The position numbers and the translations under genes are program-made. A DNA stretch of 12,615 nucleotides, taken from Chloroflexota bacterium. Its GTDB lineage: Bacteria > Chloroflexota > Dehalococcoidia > DSTF01 > RBG-16-68-14. Below the pieces are notes generated by a model. The model was not told where the DNA came from. It ran no database searches and was given only the letters and a program-made list of their open reading frames with translations. Every line of letters starts with the position of its first letter. The stretch's first letter is position 1. Below, piece by piece: positions 1-9,062 of the stretch. The DNA lies in NCBI GenBank assembly GCA_022563135.1, contig JADFNZ010000036.1, positions 1 through 12,615 of the forward strand. The letters run 5' to 3'.

Positions 1-68
1 TCCTTCTCCAGGAAGTCACGCGCGAAGTTCTTGAGCAGCTCTTGCTCTTCACTCAGTCCCAGGTCCAT
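1..68 (-). CDS. acyl-CoA dehydrogenase, N-terminal fragment (cut by window edge)
   Basis: Only the first 22 complete codons are in the window. They read MDLGLSEEQELLKNFARDFLE and so on, the usual opening of the N-terminal helical domain of acyl-CoA dehydrogenases (LSEEQ, then a helix with ARDFL). The ATG at 66-68 is preceded by a full AAGGAG (75-80) at 6 nt, which fixes the start. The opening differs from the MDF-x-x-[ST]P form shared by the five complete ACADs upstream, so it probably belongs to another ACAD subfamily. It follows the pterin dehydratase gene by 96 bp on the same strand and could be the last or a later gene of the operon. The catalytic part is outside the window, so substrate and activity cannot be judged. 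Confidence 0.8.
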   Translation of the reverse strand, partial: MDLGLSEEQELLKNFARDFLEK

Positions 69-74
69 CTCTTG

Positions 75-80
75 CTCCTT
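75..80 (-). promoter_or_regulatory. Shine-Dalgarno of the truncated ACAD gene
   Basis: Minus-strand AAGGAG lies 6 nt before the ATG at 68. It is one of the strongest ribosome binding sites in the window and decides the start of the truncated gene. Confidence 0.75.
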
Positions 81-101
81 TCCGCTCTATCCGTTACTAA
101 A

Positions 102-118
102 CGAACCCGCAGGGTTCG
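102..118 (-). terminator. perfect 7-bp hairpin between the pterin dehydratase and the next ACAD
   Basis: CGAACCC (102-108) and GGGTTCG (112-118) form a perfect 7-bp stem around a 3-nt loop. On the minus strand the stem is followed directly by TTTAG, so it may be a weak intrinsic terminator or a processing/attenuation hairpin that lowers expression of the downstream ACAD. The T-run is short, so full termination is not assured. No convincing TTGAC/TANNNT promoter was seen in the 69-164 gap. Confidence 0.4.
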
Positions 119-164
119 CGAATTACCTTACGTGTGTCAGGCCAGAAGACGCTTGCCTACACCT

Positions 165-524
165 TCATGCTCTCTCCGTCTTCCGGGCCAGCTCATTGAT
201 CTTGGCCGCCATGATGAAGTCGTTCTCCGAAAGGCCACCGATCGCGTGGGTCAGCAGCTCGAACTTGACGCGATTCCACGAAACGGAGAAGTCCGGGTGG
301 TGCCCCTCCTCCTCCGCCACATCGGCGACACGGTTCACGAACGCCATCGCCTGCGAGAAGTCCTTAAACCGCATCGCCCGCGCGATCTTCAGCTTCTCCC
401 CTTCGATCAGCCGCCATCCCGGCAGCAGCACCATGCGCGCCTGCGCATCGTCCAGCGCCAGCGGCTCCGTGCCGGAGTCGCAGGGTACGCAGTGCCTCGT
501 CGTTAGGTCGCTGGTCACGCTCAT
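165..524 (-). CDS. pterin-4a-carbinolamine dehydratase-like protein
   Basis: The 119-residue product belongs to the PCD/DCoH family, which dehydrates 4a-hydroxytetrahydrobiopterin and thereby helps regenerate the pterin cofactor of aromatic amino acid hydroxylases. The family active-site pattern is intact: H75-H76-P77, W83, H93 and D102, with the usual spacings (HHP-x5-W-x9-H-x8-D). The first 25 residues carry a C-x-x-C pair (C12, C15), so the protein is slightly longer than the core family. Its ATG overlaps the stop of ACAD-1 in an ATGA, which implies translational coupling. No pterin-dependent hydroxylase is visible nearby. In bacteria lacking one, PCD homologues have been linked to other pterins, including molybdopterin-related roles. 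The family call is firm; the role in this operon is unknown. Confidence 0.9.
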   Translation of the reverse strand: MSVTSDLTTRHCVPCDSGTEPLALDDAQARMVLLPGWRLIEGEKLKIARAMRFKDFSQAMAFVNRVADVAEEEGHHPDFSVSWNRVKFELLTHAIGGLSENDFIMAAKINELARKTERA

Positions 525-1693
525 TGCCTCGGCAGTCCCAGCCCGCGCTGGGCGATGATCATGCGCTGGATCTCGCTCGTGCCGCCCGCCAGCGTCGAGC
601 CCACCTGGATGCGGTACATCCGTTCGATGCGCCCCATCAGCGGCGCGTAGGGCGACCCGGGTCCGAGCTGTCCGTAAAGACCGGCCAGCCTCGTCGCCGT
701 GCGGGCGATGCGCTGCCCGAGCTCCGAGCCGTAGAGCTTGTTGATCGAAGCCTCCTGGTTCGGGATCAGCCCCTGCGCCTGCATGCTGGCGACGCGGTAC
801 GAGAGCATGATGCTCACCTTCGTCTCGATCGCGCGGTCGGCCAGCTCATGGCGGGCGAGGAGACCGTCGTGCGCCCGCCGGAACGGTCGCGTCGCTTCGG
901 CGATCTCACCCAGGAGCTGTTCCAGGGCGACGCCGTTGATAATGCTGGAGCGCTCGAAGTCGAGCGTCGTCGTCGCGACATACCAGCCGCGGTTGAGCTC
1001 GCCGAGCAGGTCCTTCTTGGGCACGCGCACGTTATCGAAGAAGACCTCGTTGAAGCTCGGCATCTCCGCCATATTCGTGAGCGGCTGCACCGAGACGCCC
1101 GGGCTGTGCATATCCAGCAGGAAGAAGCTCAACCCCTTGTGCTTCGGCGCCTCTGTGTCCGTCCGCGCGAGGATGATCATGCGGTCCGCCCGATGCGCGC
1201 CGGAGGTCCAGATCTTCAGGCCGTTGATCACGTAGTCGTCGCCGTCTCGCACCGCCCTGGTCTGAAGCGAAGCGAGGTCCGAGCCGGACTCCGGCTCGCT
1301 GAAGCCCTGGCACCAGTAGACATCGCCGGAGAGGATGCCCGGCAAGTGCTCCGCCTTCTGCTCGTCGGTGCCGTGGACGACGATCGTCGGCCCCGCGAGA
1401 CCGATGCCCAGGAAGTTCGGGCGAGGCGCTCTGGCCCGCGCCATCTCCTCGTTGAAGATGAACTGCTGCATCGTCGGCAGGCCGGCGCCGCCGTACTCTT
1501 TCGGCCAGGCCGGCGCGACCCACCGGCGCTTCGCGAGCGTCTTCAGCCACTCCATGTCCCGCCGGTCTTCGCCCACGCCGACGCCCAGCACGGCGTCGTC
1601 CTCAGCGCGCATGCCCTCCTGCAGCTCACGCGTGATGAACTCGCGCACCTCTGTGCGGAAGGCGGCGTCCTCAGGACTGTCTCGAAAATCCAT
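521..1693 (-). CDS. acyl-CoA dehydrogenase (ACAD-1, last complete copy)
   Basis: This 390-residue flavoprotein should catalyse FAD-dependent alpha,beta-dehydrogenation of an acyl-CoA, passing electrons to an electron-transfer flavoprotein. Visible parts are the N-terminal helical domain (WVAPAWPKEYGGAG at 58-71), the middle beta-domain with the FAD/substrate signature WCQGFSEPESGSDLAS (127-142) and KIWTS (160-164), and the C-terminal helical domain ending in GGTSEIQR and RGLGLPR. The position equal to the medium-chain ACAD catalytic Glu is Gly370 (AGGTSE). E247 in LDFERS matches the helix-G catalytic Glu of isovaleryl-CoA dehydrogenase. The ATG start lies 5 bp after the stop of the PEP-domain gene, and the stop overlaps the pterin dehydratase start. 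Substrate unknown; IVD-like or FadE-like enzymes for branched or cyclic acyl groups are the nearest known types. Confidence 0.93.
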   Translation of the reverse strand: MDFRDSPEDAAFRTEVREFITRELQEGMRAEDDAVLGVGVGEDRRDMEWLKTLAKRRWVAPAWPKEYGGAGLPTMQQFIFNEEMARARAPRPNFLGIGLAGPTIVVHGTDEQKAEHLPGILSGDVYWCQGFSEPESGSDLASLQTRAVRDGDDYVINGLKIWTSGAHRADRMIILARTDTEAPKHKGLSFFLLDMHSPGVSVQPLTNMAEMPSFNEVFFDNVRVPKKDLLGELNRGWYVATTTLDFERSSIINGVALEQLLGEIAEATRPFRRAHDGLLARHELADRAIETKVSIMLSYRVASMQAQGLIPNQEASINKLYGSELGQRIARTATRLAGLYGQLGPGSPYAPLMGRIERMYRIQVGSTLAGGTSEIQRMIIAQRGLGLPRQ

Positions 1694-1698
1694 ACCCT

Positions 1699-3426
1699 CT
1701 ATCCTACTAGTCGCACCAACCCGGTCTCGCCATCGACGACGACCTGCTGGCCATCTTCGATGATCTGCGTCCCGTTGCCGGTAGCTACCACGGCAGGAAT
1801 CCCGTACTCGCGAGCGATGATCGCCGGGTGCGAGAGGATGCCGCCGGAATCGGTCACCAAGGCGCCGACCTTAGCGAAGAGGATCGACCAAACCGGCGAC
1901 GTGACGGGGCAGACAAGAACATCGCCCGGCAGCAGCCGGTTGAACTGTTCCTCGCCCATGATGATCCGGGCCGGCCCGGTGTAGGTTCCCTTGGAGGCGC
2001 CCAGACCTTGCAGCTCGCGTGCGCCTGCTTCTTCCCGGCGGTTGCTGCGCTCTGGCTCGAAGACCCGCTCCATCGAGTATGCCAGCGCCTCCATCGCAAA
2101 GCGTGCCTCTGGCGGCAGCACGTCGAGCGGCGGCTGCGGCGGCTCCTCGCCGAAGGAGGCAGGTGGGTCAACTGCCTCAGCAGCGACAAACTCCCGCCGT
2201 CGCGCAGTCACCAGCTCCTGGTAGTTGGTCTGCTCGCCCTGAAGCGCGCCGACGGCTTCGTCGTAGCGCAGGAAGAAGACATCGTCAGCGTCGGCCAGCA
2301 CGCCCTTCTCAGCTAGGCGTGTCCCGGCCTCCAGCGCGGCGAATCGAGCTAGCGCCAGCGGCACGCTCACCGTATAGAACTCGTTGTCCTCACGTACCGG
2401 GTACGCGCGCTCCGCGTCCGCCAGGAGCGCAAGGAACTCTTCTCTCAGCGCCCCGTCCTGGAGCGCGGACAGCGCGTTAGCCTTCGCCTCCTCGCGAGCT
2501 GATTTGAGCCGCTCCTGCTCCGTCTCCAGGTCCGTCGGCCGTCGGAGCTGATCTTGCAGCAGCCCGGCGATCAACTCTGGCCGTTCGTTGAGGCACTGTT
2601 CTACCAGCTCGTAGCGAAGCGCCCGGAAACCGTAGTGGTGAAGGTACTCCTCGAATTGCCGCGCCAGCCCAGCATTCCGCGAGGCCAGGATGCTGGGCAC
2701 GTCGTCTGCGGCAGCCGCGAGCAACGCCTCAAACAGCTCGCCGTCCCCTCTGATCTGATCGGCCAGTTGCGCCAGCGCCAGCGCCGGCTCGCTCGATGCC
2801 TCCGAGAGGCCCGAGAGGAGCGCCAGCATTTGCCGGTCATCGTACCCTAGCTGGTCCTGGCAGAAGAGCGCCAGGCGCACCAGCGAAAATGCGTAGGCCG
2901 GAGTAAGGTAGAAGTGAATGTCCCAGGCTTCGAACAGCCACCGGCGCAGCTCGCTCAGGTGGCCAGCCAGCTCTTCTTCAGAGAGTGATGTCAGATCGAC
3001 GCCGCGCCAGCGGTCGATGTCCGTGATCAGCTTCGGGCGCCACTCGTCGTACCACTGCTGCACCAGCTGAACGTCCCGACGGCTTCGTATCGCCTCCTTA
3101 CAACGAGCCGTCCGCTGGCGGAAGGCGGGATGGATTCGAAGAACGAGCCAGAGCACGAACTTCGGCGGGAGGCTGCGGCTGCCGCCGCCGCCAGGCCCGA
3201 AGGGCTTCAGCCGCTGGTAGACGTAGCCCCCGATTTCGTGGAGCTCGAGGGTTTCGACCAGGAGCCCGAACTCTTCGAAGACCTTCGGGAAGGCCTGGTT
3301 GATGCCATCGAGGACGAAGCTGGAGCCGAGCGGCGTCAGGGGCTTCGGATAGTGGCTGGCTTCGCGCTCCCAGAAGCCCGGTGGCGCTTCGGGGGTAGGT
3401 GTCCCTGCTTTGCTCTCGATACTCAT
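1699..3426 (-). CDS. PEP-utilising enzyme mobile-domain protein lacking an ATP-grasp domain
   Basis: The 575-residue protein ends in a PEP-utiliser swivelling (phosphohistidine) domain, about residues 472-570: GLGASKGTYTGPARI, then TDSGGILSHPAIIARE with H533 as the expected phosphorylated histidine, then GIPAVVATG. Residues 1-470 are mostly helical and resemble the middle, substrate-binding region of rifampicin phosphotransferase or PEP-synthase-like proteins (GFWEREASHYPKPLTPL at about 17-33). The ATP-grasp (PPDK_N) domain that charges the histidine in PEP synthase and rifampicin phosphotransferase is absent. The split organisation recalls phenylphosphate synthase, where histidine and ATP-binding parts are separate subunits; no partner gene is in the window. 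It sits between ACAD-2 (6 bp gap) and ACAD-1 (5 bp gap), so it is co-transcribed. Phosphoryl transfer to a pathway metabolite is an inference. Confidence 0.85.
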   Translation of the reverse strand: MSIESKAGTPTPEAPPGFWEREASHYPKPLTPLGSSFVLDGINQAFPKVFEEFGLLVETLELHEIGGYVYQRLKPFGPGGGGSRSLPPKFVLWLVLRIHPAFRQRTARCKEAIRSRRDVQLVQQWYDEWRPKLITDIDRWRGVDLTSLSEEELAGHLSELRRWLFEAWDIHFYLTPAYAFSLVRLALFCQDQLGYDDRQMLALLSGLSEASSEPALALAQLADQIRGDGELFEALLAAAADDVPSILASRNAGLARQFEEYLHHYGFRALRYELVEQCLNERPELIAGLLQDQLRRPTDLETEQERLKSAREEAKANALSALQDGALREEFLALLADAERAYPVREDNEFYTVSVPLALARFAALEAGTRLAEKGVLADADDVFFLRYDEAVGALQGEQTNYQELVTARRREFVAAEAVDPPASFGEEPPQPPLDVLPPEARFAMEALAYSMERVFEPERSNRREEAGARELQGLGASKGTYTGPARIIMGEEQFNRLLPGDVLVCPVTSPVWSILFAKVGALVTDSGGILSHPAIIAREYGIPAVVATGNGTQIIEDGQQVVVDGETGLVRLVG

Positions 3427-3432
3427 GAGGAC

Positions 3433-4608
3433 CTATCCTCGCGGCAATCCCAGCCCGCGTGTGGCGATGATGTTGCGCTGGATCTCGCTCGTCCCGGCCG
3501 CGATGGTCGAGCCGACCGACGCCACGTACGAACGCTCGAACCGCCCGCGCAGACGCGCATGCGGCGACGCTGGCTTGAGCTGGCCGTACAGGCCTAGCAT
3601 GTGCAGGCCTCCTCGCGCTAGCCGTTGCGTGTACTCCGTGTTGACCACCTTGACGATCGAGGCCTCGTGGTTCGGCACCAGGCCACGGTCCTGGAGCGTG
3701 ACGACGCGGTATGCCAGGAACCGCGCGATGTCCAGCTCGATCCAGAGGTCGGCGAGCTTGTGGCGCACGACCGGCTGCTCGAACAGCAGGCGGCCGTTCG
3801 TCGTCGCCTCCCGTGCAAAGTCGGTCAGCTCCTCAAGCGTTCGCCGGTTGCTCGCCGAGCCCGCGACGGACGAGCGCTCGAAATCGAGCGTCGTCGTCGC
3901 CATGTACCAGCCGCGGTTCAGCTCGCCCAGCAGGCCGGAGCGCGGGACGCGCACGTCCTCGAAGAAGACCTCGTTGAAGCCCGTCTGGCCCGCCATGTTG
4001 ATCAGCGGCCGCACCGTAATGCCGGGCGTCTTCATATCGATCAGGAAGTAGCTGATGCCGCGGTGCTTCGGCGCCTCCGCATCGCTGCGGGCGAGCAGGA
4101 AGATCCAGTTCGCATAGTGTGCTTGGCTCGTCCAGATCTTCTGGCCGTTGATCACAAAGTCGTCGCCGTCCCGCACCGCGCTCGTCTGAAGCGAGGCGAG
4201 GTCCGAGCCGGACCCCGGCTCGCTGTAGCCCTGGCACCAGATCACGTCGCCGGAGGTGATGCCCGAGAGATGCTTGGCCTTCTGCTCCTCGGAGCCGTAC
4301 ATCATGATCGTCGGGCCGAGGTAGCCGACGGCGGCCGCGTTGACGAGCGGCGCGCGGCGATAGGCCATCTCCTCGTTGAAGACCACCTGCTCCCACAGCC
4401 CCAGTCCCGCGCCGCCGTACTCCTCAGGCCAGGCGGGAGCGCTCCAGCGCTTGGGCGCCAGCTTCTTGAGAAACTCCCGCCCGAACTCAAACGACTCCTC
4501 GTCGATCGCGCTGTCCGCGCCTACCCAGTCGTCGGGCAGATGCTCGTCCAAGAAGGCGCTCACCTCGGCGCGAAACGCCTCCTGTGTGGGCGTGAACCGA
4601 AAGTCCAT
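3433..4608 (-). CDS. acyl-CoA dehydrogenase (ACAD-2)
   Basis: A complete 391-residue ACAD. It shows APAWPEEYGGAG (57-68), the FAD signature WCQGYSEPGSGSDLAS (124-139), NGQKIWTS (154-161) and the C-terminal AGTSEIQRNII and RGLGLPR. E244 in LDFERS is the likely catalytic base. The MCAD-type position is Ala-Gly (IAAGTSE), so that Glu is absent. Among the five copies it is one of the more divergent: its middle helices (SNRRTLEELTDFAR, ELDIARFLAY) differ from the QxxLSYRV pattern of the others, and its FAD motif has PGSGSD rather than PESGSD. The ATG start is 4 bp after the ACAD-3 stop, and the stop is 6 bp before the PEP-domain gene. Substrate not predictable from sequence alone. Confidence 0.93.
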   Translation of the reverse strand: MDFRFTPTQEAFRAEVSAFLDEHLPDDWVGADSAIDEESFEFGREFLKKLAPKRWSAPAWPEEYGGAGLGLWEQVVFNEEMAYRRAPLVNAAAVGYLGPTIMMYGSEEQKAKHLSGITSGDVIWCQGYSEPGSGSDLASLQTSAVRDGDDFVINGQKIWTSQAHYANWIFLLARSDAEAPKHRGISYFLIDMKTPGITVRPLINMAGQTGFNEVFFEDVRVPRSGLLGELNRGWYMATTTLDFERSSVAGSASNRRTLEELTDFAREATTNGRLLFEQPVVRHKLADLWIELDIARFLAYRVVTLQDRGLVPNHEASIVKVVNTEYTQRLARGGLHMLGLYGQLKPASPHARLRGRFERSYVASVGSTIAAGTSEIQRNIIATRGLGLPRG

Positions 4609-4612
4609 CGAC

Positions 4613-5800
<1,188 letters not shown>

Positions 5801-5838
5801 GGAACCTTCCTTTCCGTTCCGTCCTTAGGCTACGCTTC

Positions 5839-7041
<1,203 letters not shown>

Positions 7042-7059
7042 GCGCCGTTCCTCCCGTTT

Positions 7060-8271
7060 CTAGTCCCGGGGCATACCCAGCCCCCGCTGAGCGATGATGT
7101 TGCGCTGCACCTCGCTGGTGCCACCGCCGACGGTGCTCGTGGTCGCGTAGAGATACATCGAGGGCATCCGGCCGTTCATCGCGGTGTGCGGGCTATCGCG
7201 CAGCACCTGCCCGTACAGCCCCAGCAGCTTCAGCCCTGTGGCGGCCAGCCGCTGGTCCAGCTCCGACGAGTAGAGCTTCGCGATCGACGCCTCCTTGTTC
7301 GGAATGAGGCCGCGCGCCTGCATGCCGATCACCTGGTAGCTGAGCATCTGCTCCACCTGCGCCTCGATCGCCCGGTCCGCCAGCTCGTAGCGAACGAGCG
7401 GATCGCGCGTGATCGTGTTGGTCGGGTCATCCGTGTGGTCCTGCGCGTAGGCGACGAACTCCTGCACCGTCCGGCCGTGCGTCACGCTCGTCGCGATGCC
7501 GGAGCGCTCGTAGTCCAGCGTGGCGGTCCCCACGTACCAGCCGCGGTTCTCCTCGCCCACCAGGTTCTTCGCCGGCACGCGCACATCCTCGAAGAAGACC
7601 TCGTTAAAGTCGTGGCTGCCCACCATGTTCAGCAGCGGCCGCACCGTGATCCCGGGCGACTTCATATCGAGCAGGAAGTAGCTGATCCCCTTGTGCTTCG
7701 GCGCCTCCGGGTCGGTTCGGGCGAGCAGGATCATCCAGTGCGCAACGTGAGCGCCGGAGGTCCAGATCTTCTGCCCGTTGATCACGTAGTCGTCGCCATC
7801 GCGAACCGCCCGCGTCTGTACAGAGGCCAGGTCCGAACCCGCCTCAGGCTCGGAGAAACCCTGGCACCAGAACTTCTCGCCCTTGAGGATGGGCGGCAAG
7901 TGCTCCGTCTTCTGCTCGTCCGTGCCATAGGAGATCAGCGTCGGCCCGACCCAGCCCAGCGCGATGACGTTCGGACTGCGGGGCGCGCCCATCTTCGCCA
8001 GCTCCTCATTGAGGATGAACTGGTCGATCACGCTGAGCCCGCCGCCGCCGTATTCCTTGGGCCACGCCGGCGCCACCCAGCCTCTGTCCGATAGCTTCTT
8101 CAGCCAGCCGCTCAGCTTCTCCCAGTAGTCCCGGCGGGTAAAGCGGCCGCTGCCGCCGCCGAACATCGCGCCGCCTCCGCCGCGCTCGAGGCCTTCGGGC
8201 AGTTCGGTCTCGATGAACCGCCTCACCTCCGCGCGGAACGCCGCTTCTTCCGGGCTATCGTGAAAGTCCAC
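7060..8271 (-). CDS. acyl-CoA dehydrogenase (ACAD-5, first in the array)
   Basis: A complete 403-residue ACAD, the longest of the five. It has a glycine-rich N-terminal stretch (ERGGGGAMFGGGSGR at about 29-43), VAPAWPKEYGGGG (66-78), WCQGFSEPEAGSDLAS (135-150), NGQKIWTSG (165-173) and LDYERS with E255 as the probable catalytic base. The C-terminus has VGGGTSEVQRNII and RGLGMPR. The start codon is GTG (8269-8271); AGAGG at 8280-8284 lies 8 nt upstream, inside the last codons of the TetR gene, so translation of the two genes is probably coupled. The gap to the TetR stop is 3 bp. Being directly behind the regulator, it is the likeliest core enzyme of the regulated pathway. Confidence 0.93.
   Translation of the reverse strand: MDFHDSPEEAAFRAEVRRFIETELPEGLERGGGGAMFGGGSGRFTRRDYWEKLSGWLKKLSDRGWVAPAWPKEYGGGGLSVIDQFILNEELAKMGAPRSPNVIALGWVGPTLISYGTDEQKTEHLPPILKGEKFWCQGFSEPEAGSDLASVQTRAVRDGDDYVINGQKIWTSGAHVAHWMILLARTDPEAPKHKGISYFLLDMKSPGITVRPLLNMVGSHDFNEVFFEDVRVPAKNLVGEENRGWYVGTATLDYERSGIATSVTHGRTVQEFVAYAQDHTDDPTNTITRDPLVRYELADRAIEAQVEQMLSYQVIGMQARGLIPNKEASIAKLYSSELDQRLAATGLKLLGLYGQVLRDSPHTAMNGRMPSMYLYATTSTVGGGTSEVQRNIIAQRGLGMPRD
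7534..7605. repeat. 72-bp direct repeat, copy in ACAD-5
   Basis: Base-for-base identical to 6313-6384 in ACAD-4, in the same orientation and reading frame. See the ACAD-4 copy for the encoded loop. Confidence 0.9.
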
Positions 8272-8274
8272 TAC

Positions 8275-8943
8275 CTATACCTCTAGCGGCCCGACGAGCT
8301 CGGAGACCGCCCGCACCGCCGGCACCACGCCGCCCCGTTTACGTGGGGCGCGCAGCATCTCCTGGTAAAGCTGGCTCCAGCGCTCCACCTTGCTTCGGTC
8401 CAGCTCATCGCTGAAGCCCAGCATGTGGATCAGGTCGAGCGTCAGGCCGATGCCGAGGAACTGCCATGCGACCAGCCGCGAGTCCAGGTCGCGACGGACG
8501 ACGCCCCGTCGCTTCCCCTCATCCAGCGTCTCCGCTACGAACTCGACGAAGCCGGCGAAGTTCTCCCGCAGCGCCTCGCGGATCTCCGGATCGTCCGCCT
8601 CAGAGATCGCCTGGAACTGCAGGCGCATATTGCCCGATTCGCTCTGCAGGTGATCGTAGTAGTGCACACCGATCGACCAGAGCGTCTCGAGGGGGTCATC
8701 GACCTCATAGGCGATCTCCTGCCACAACTCCAGCAGCCGTGGCGCGGTGGAGCGCAGGGTGGCGAGAAAGAGCTCCTTCTTGCCGGAGAAGTAGCGGTAG
8801 AGCGCCGGCTCGGAGACGCCAGCGGCCTTCGCCAGATCCGCCGTGCCAACCTTGGCATAGCTCTGGCTCGTGAACGCCTCACGGGCCGCGTCGATGATCT
8901 GGCGGCGTCGAACTTCAGCGGGTAGTCTTCGCGCTCGTACCAT
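8275..8943 (-). CDS. TetR/AcrR-family transcriptional regulator
   Basis: The 222-residue protein has a typical TetR N-terminus: helix 1 with RRRQIIDAAREAF (12-24) and the DNA-binding helix-turn-helix TADLAKAAGVSEPALYRYF (34-52) followed by SGKKELF. Residues 60-222 form the variable ligand-binding and dimerisation domain, which in ACAD-linked TetR proteins commonly senses an acyl-CoA or a pathway intermediate. The ATG (8941-8943) has AAGG 6 nt upstream. It is the first gene of the operon, with a consensus promoter and an inverted repeat in its leader, so autoregulation together with control of all downstream ACADs is likely. The ligand cannot be read from the sequence. Confidence 0.93.
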   Translation of the reverse strand: MVRARRLPAEVRRRQIIDAAREAFTSQSYAKVGTADLAKAAGVSEPALYRYFSGKKELFLATLRSTAPRLLELWQEIAYEVDDPLETLWSIGVHYYDHLQSESGNMRLQFQAISEADDPEIREALRENFAGFVEFVAETLDEGKRRGVVRRDLDSRLVAWQFLGIGLTLDLIHMLGFSDELDRSKVERWSQLYQEMLRAPRKRGGVVPAVRAVSELVGPLEV

Positions 8944-8956
8944 ATCAGACCTTAGT

Positions 8957-8972
8957 TAGTGATGACTCACTA
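8957..8972. promoter_or_regulatory. inverted repeat, probable TetR operator
   Basis: TAGTGA-TGAC-TCACTA is a perfect 6-bp inverted repeat with a 4-bp centre. It lies between the predicted transcription start (near 8983) and the TetR ATG, 13 bp before the ATG. Position and symmetry fit an autorepression site for the adjacent regulator; binding is inferred, not shown. Confidence 0.6.
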
Positions 8973-8989
8973 TCGTTTACGGCAACCCT

Positions 8990-9018
8990 AACCTATCATC
9001 AGAAGGGGTGGTTGTCAA
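8990..9018 (-). promoter_or_regulatory. promoter of the TetR-ACAD operon
   Basis: On the minus strand a perfect TTGACA (9013-9018) is followed after 17 bp by TAGGTT (8990-8995), a TANNNT-type -10 box. The predicted start is near 8983, giving a leader of about 40 nt that contains the inverted repeat and an AAGG ribosome site. Confidence 0.7.
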
Positions 9019-9025
9019 GGGGGCT

Positions 9026-9043
9026 GCGCACATTGCTGCGCGC
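9026..9043 (-). terminator. hairpin after the DUF1385 gene (no clear U-tract)
   Basis: GCGCGCA and TGTGCGC on the minus strand form a 7-bp stem, with one G-U pair, around a GCAA tetraloop (loop at 9033-9036). It sits between the DUF1385 stop (9063) and the -35 box of the TetR promoter. There is no U-run after it, so it may be a 3'-end stabiliser or a Rho-assisted stop rather than a classical terminator. Confidence 0.4.
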
Positions 9044-9062
9044 GCGTGTGGGGATGGTGCGA

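Noticed and set aside
101..127. tRNA T-arm-like sequence (GGGTTCG)
   Set aside because: No acceptor, D or anticodon arms can be built around it; it is explained better by the simple 7-bp hairpin.
524..1984. Long plus-strand open frame (486 codons) opposite ACAD-1 and the PEP-domain gene
   Set aside because: It is antisense to well-supported genes, has a low-complexity Arg/His/Leu/Val-rich product with no family motif, and is typical of GC-rich shadow frames.
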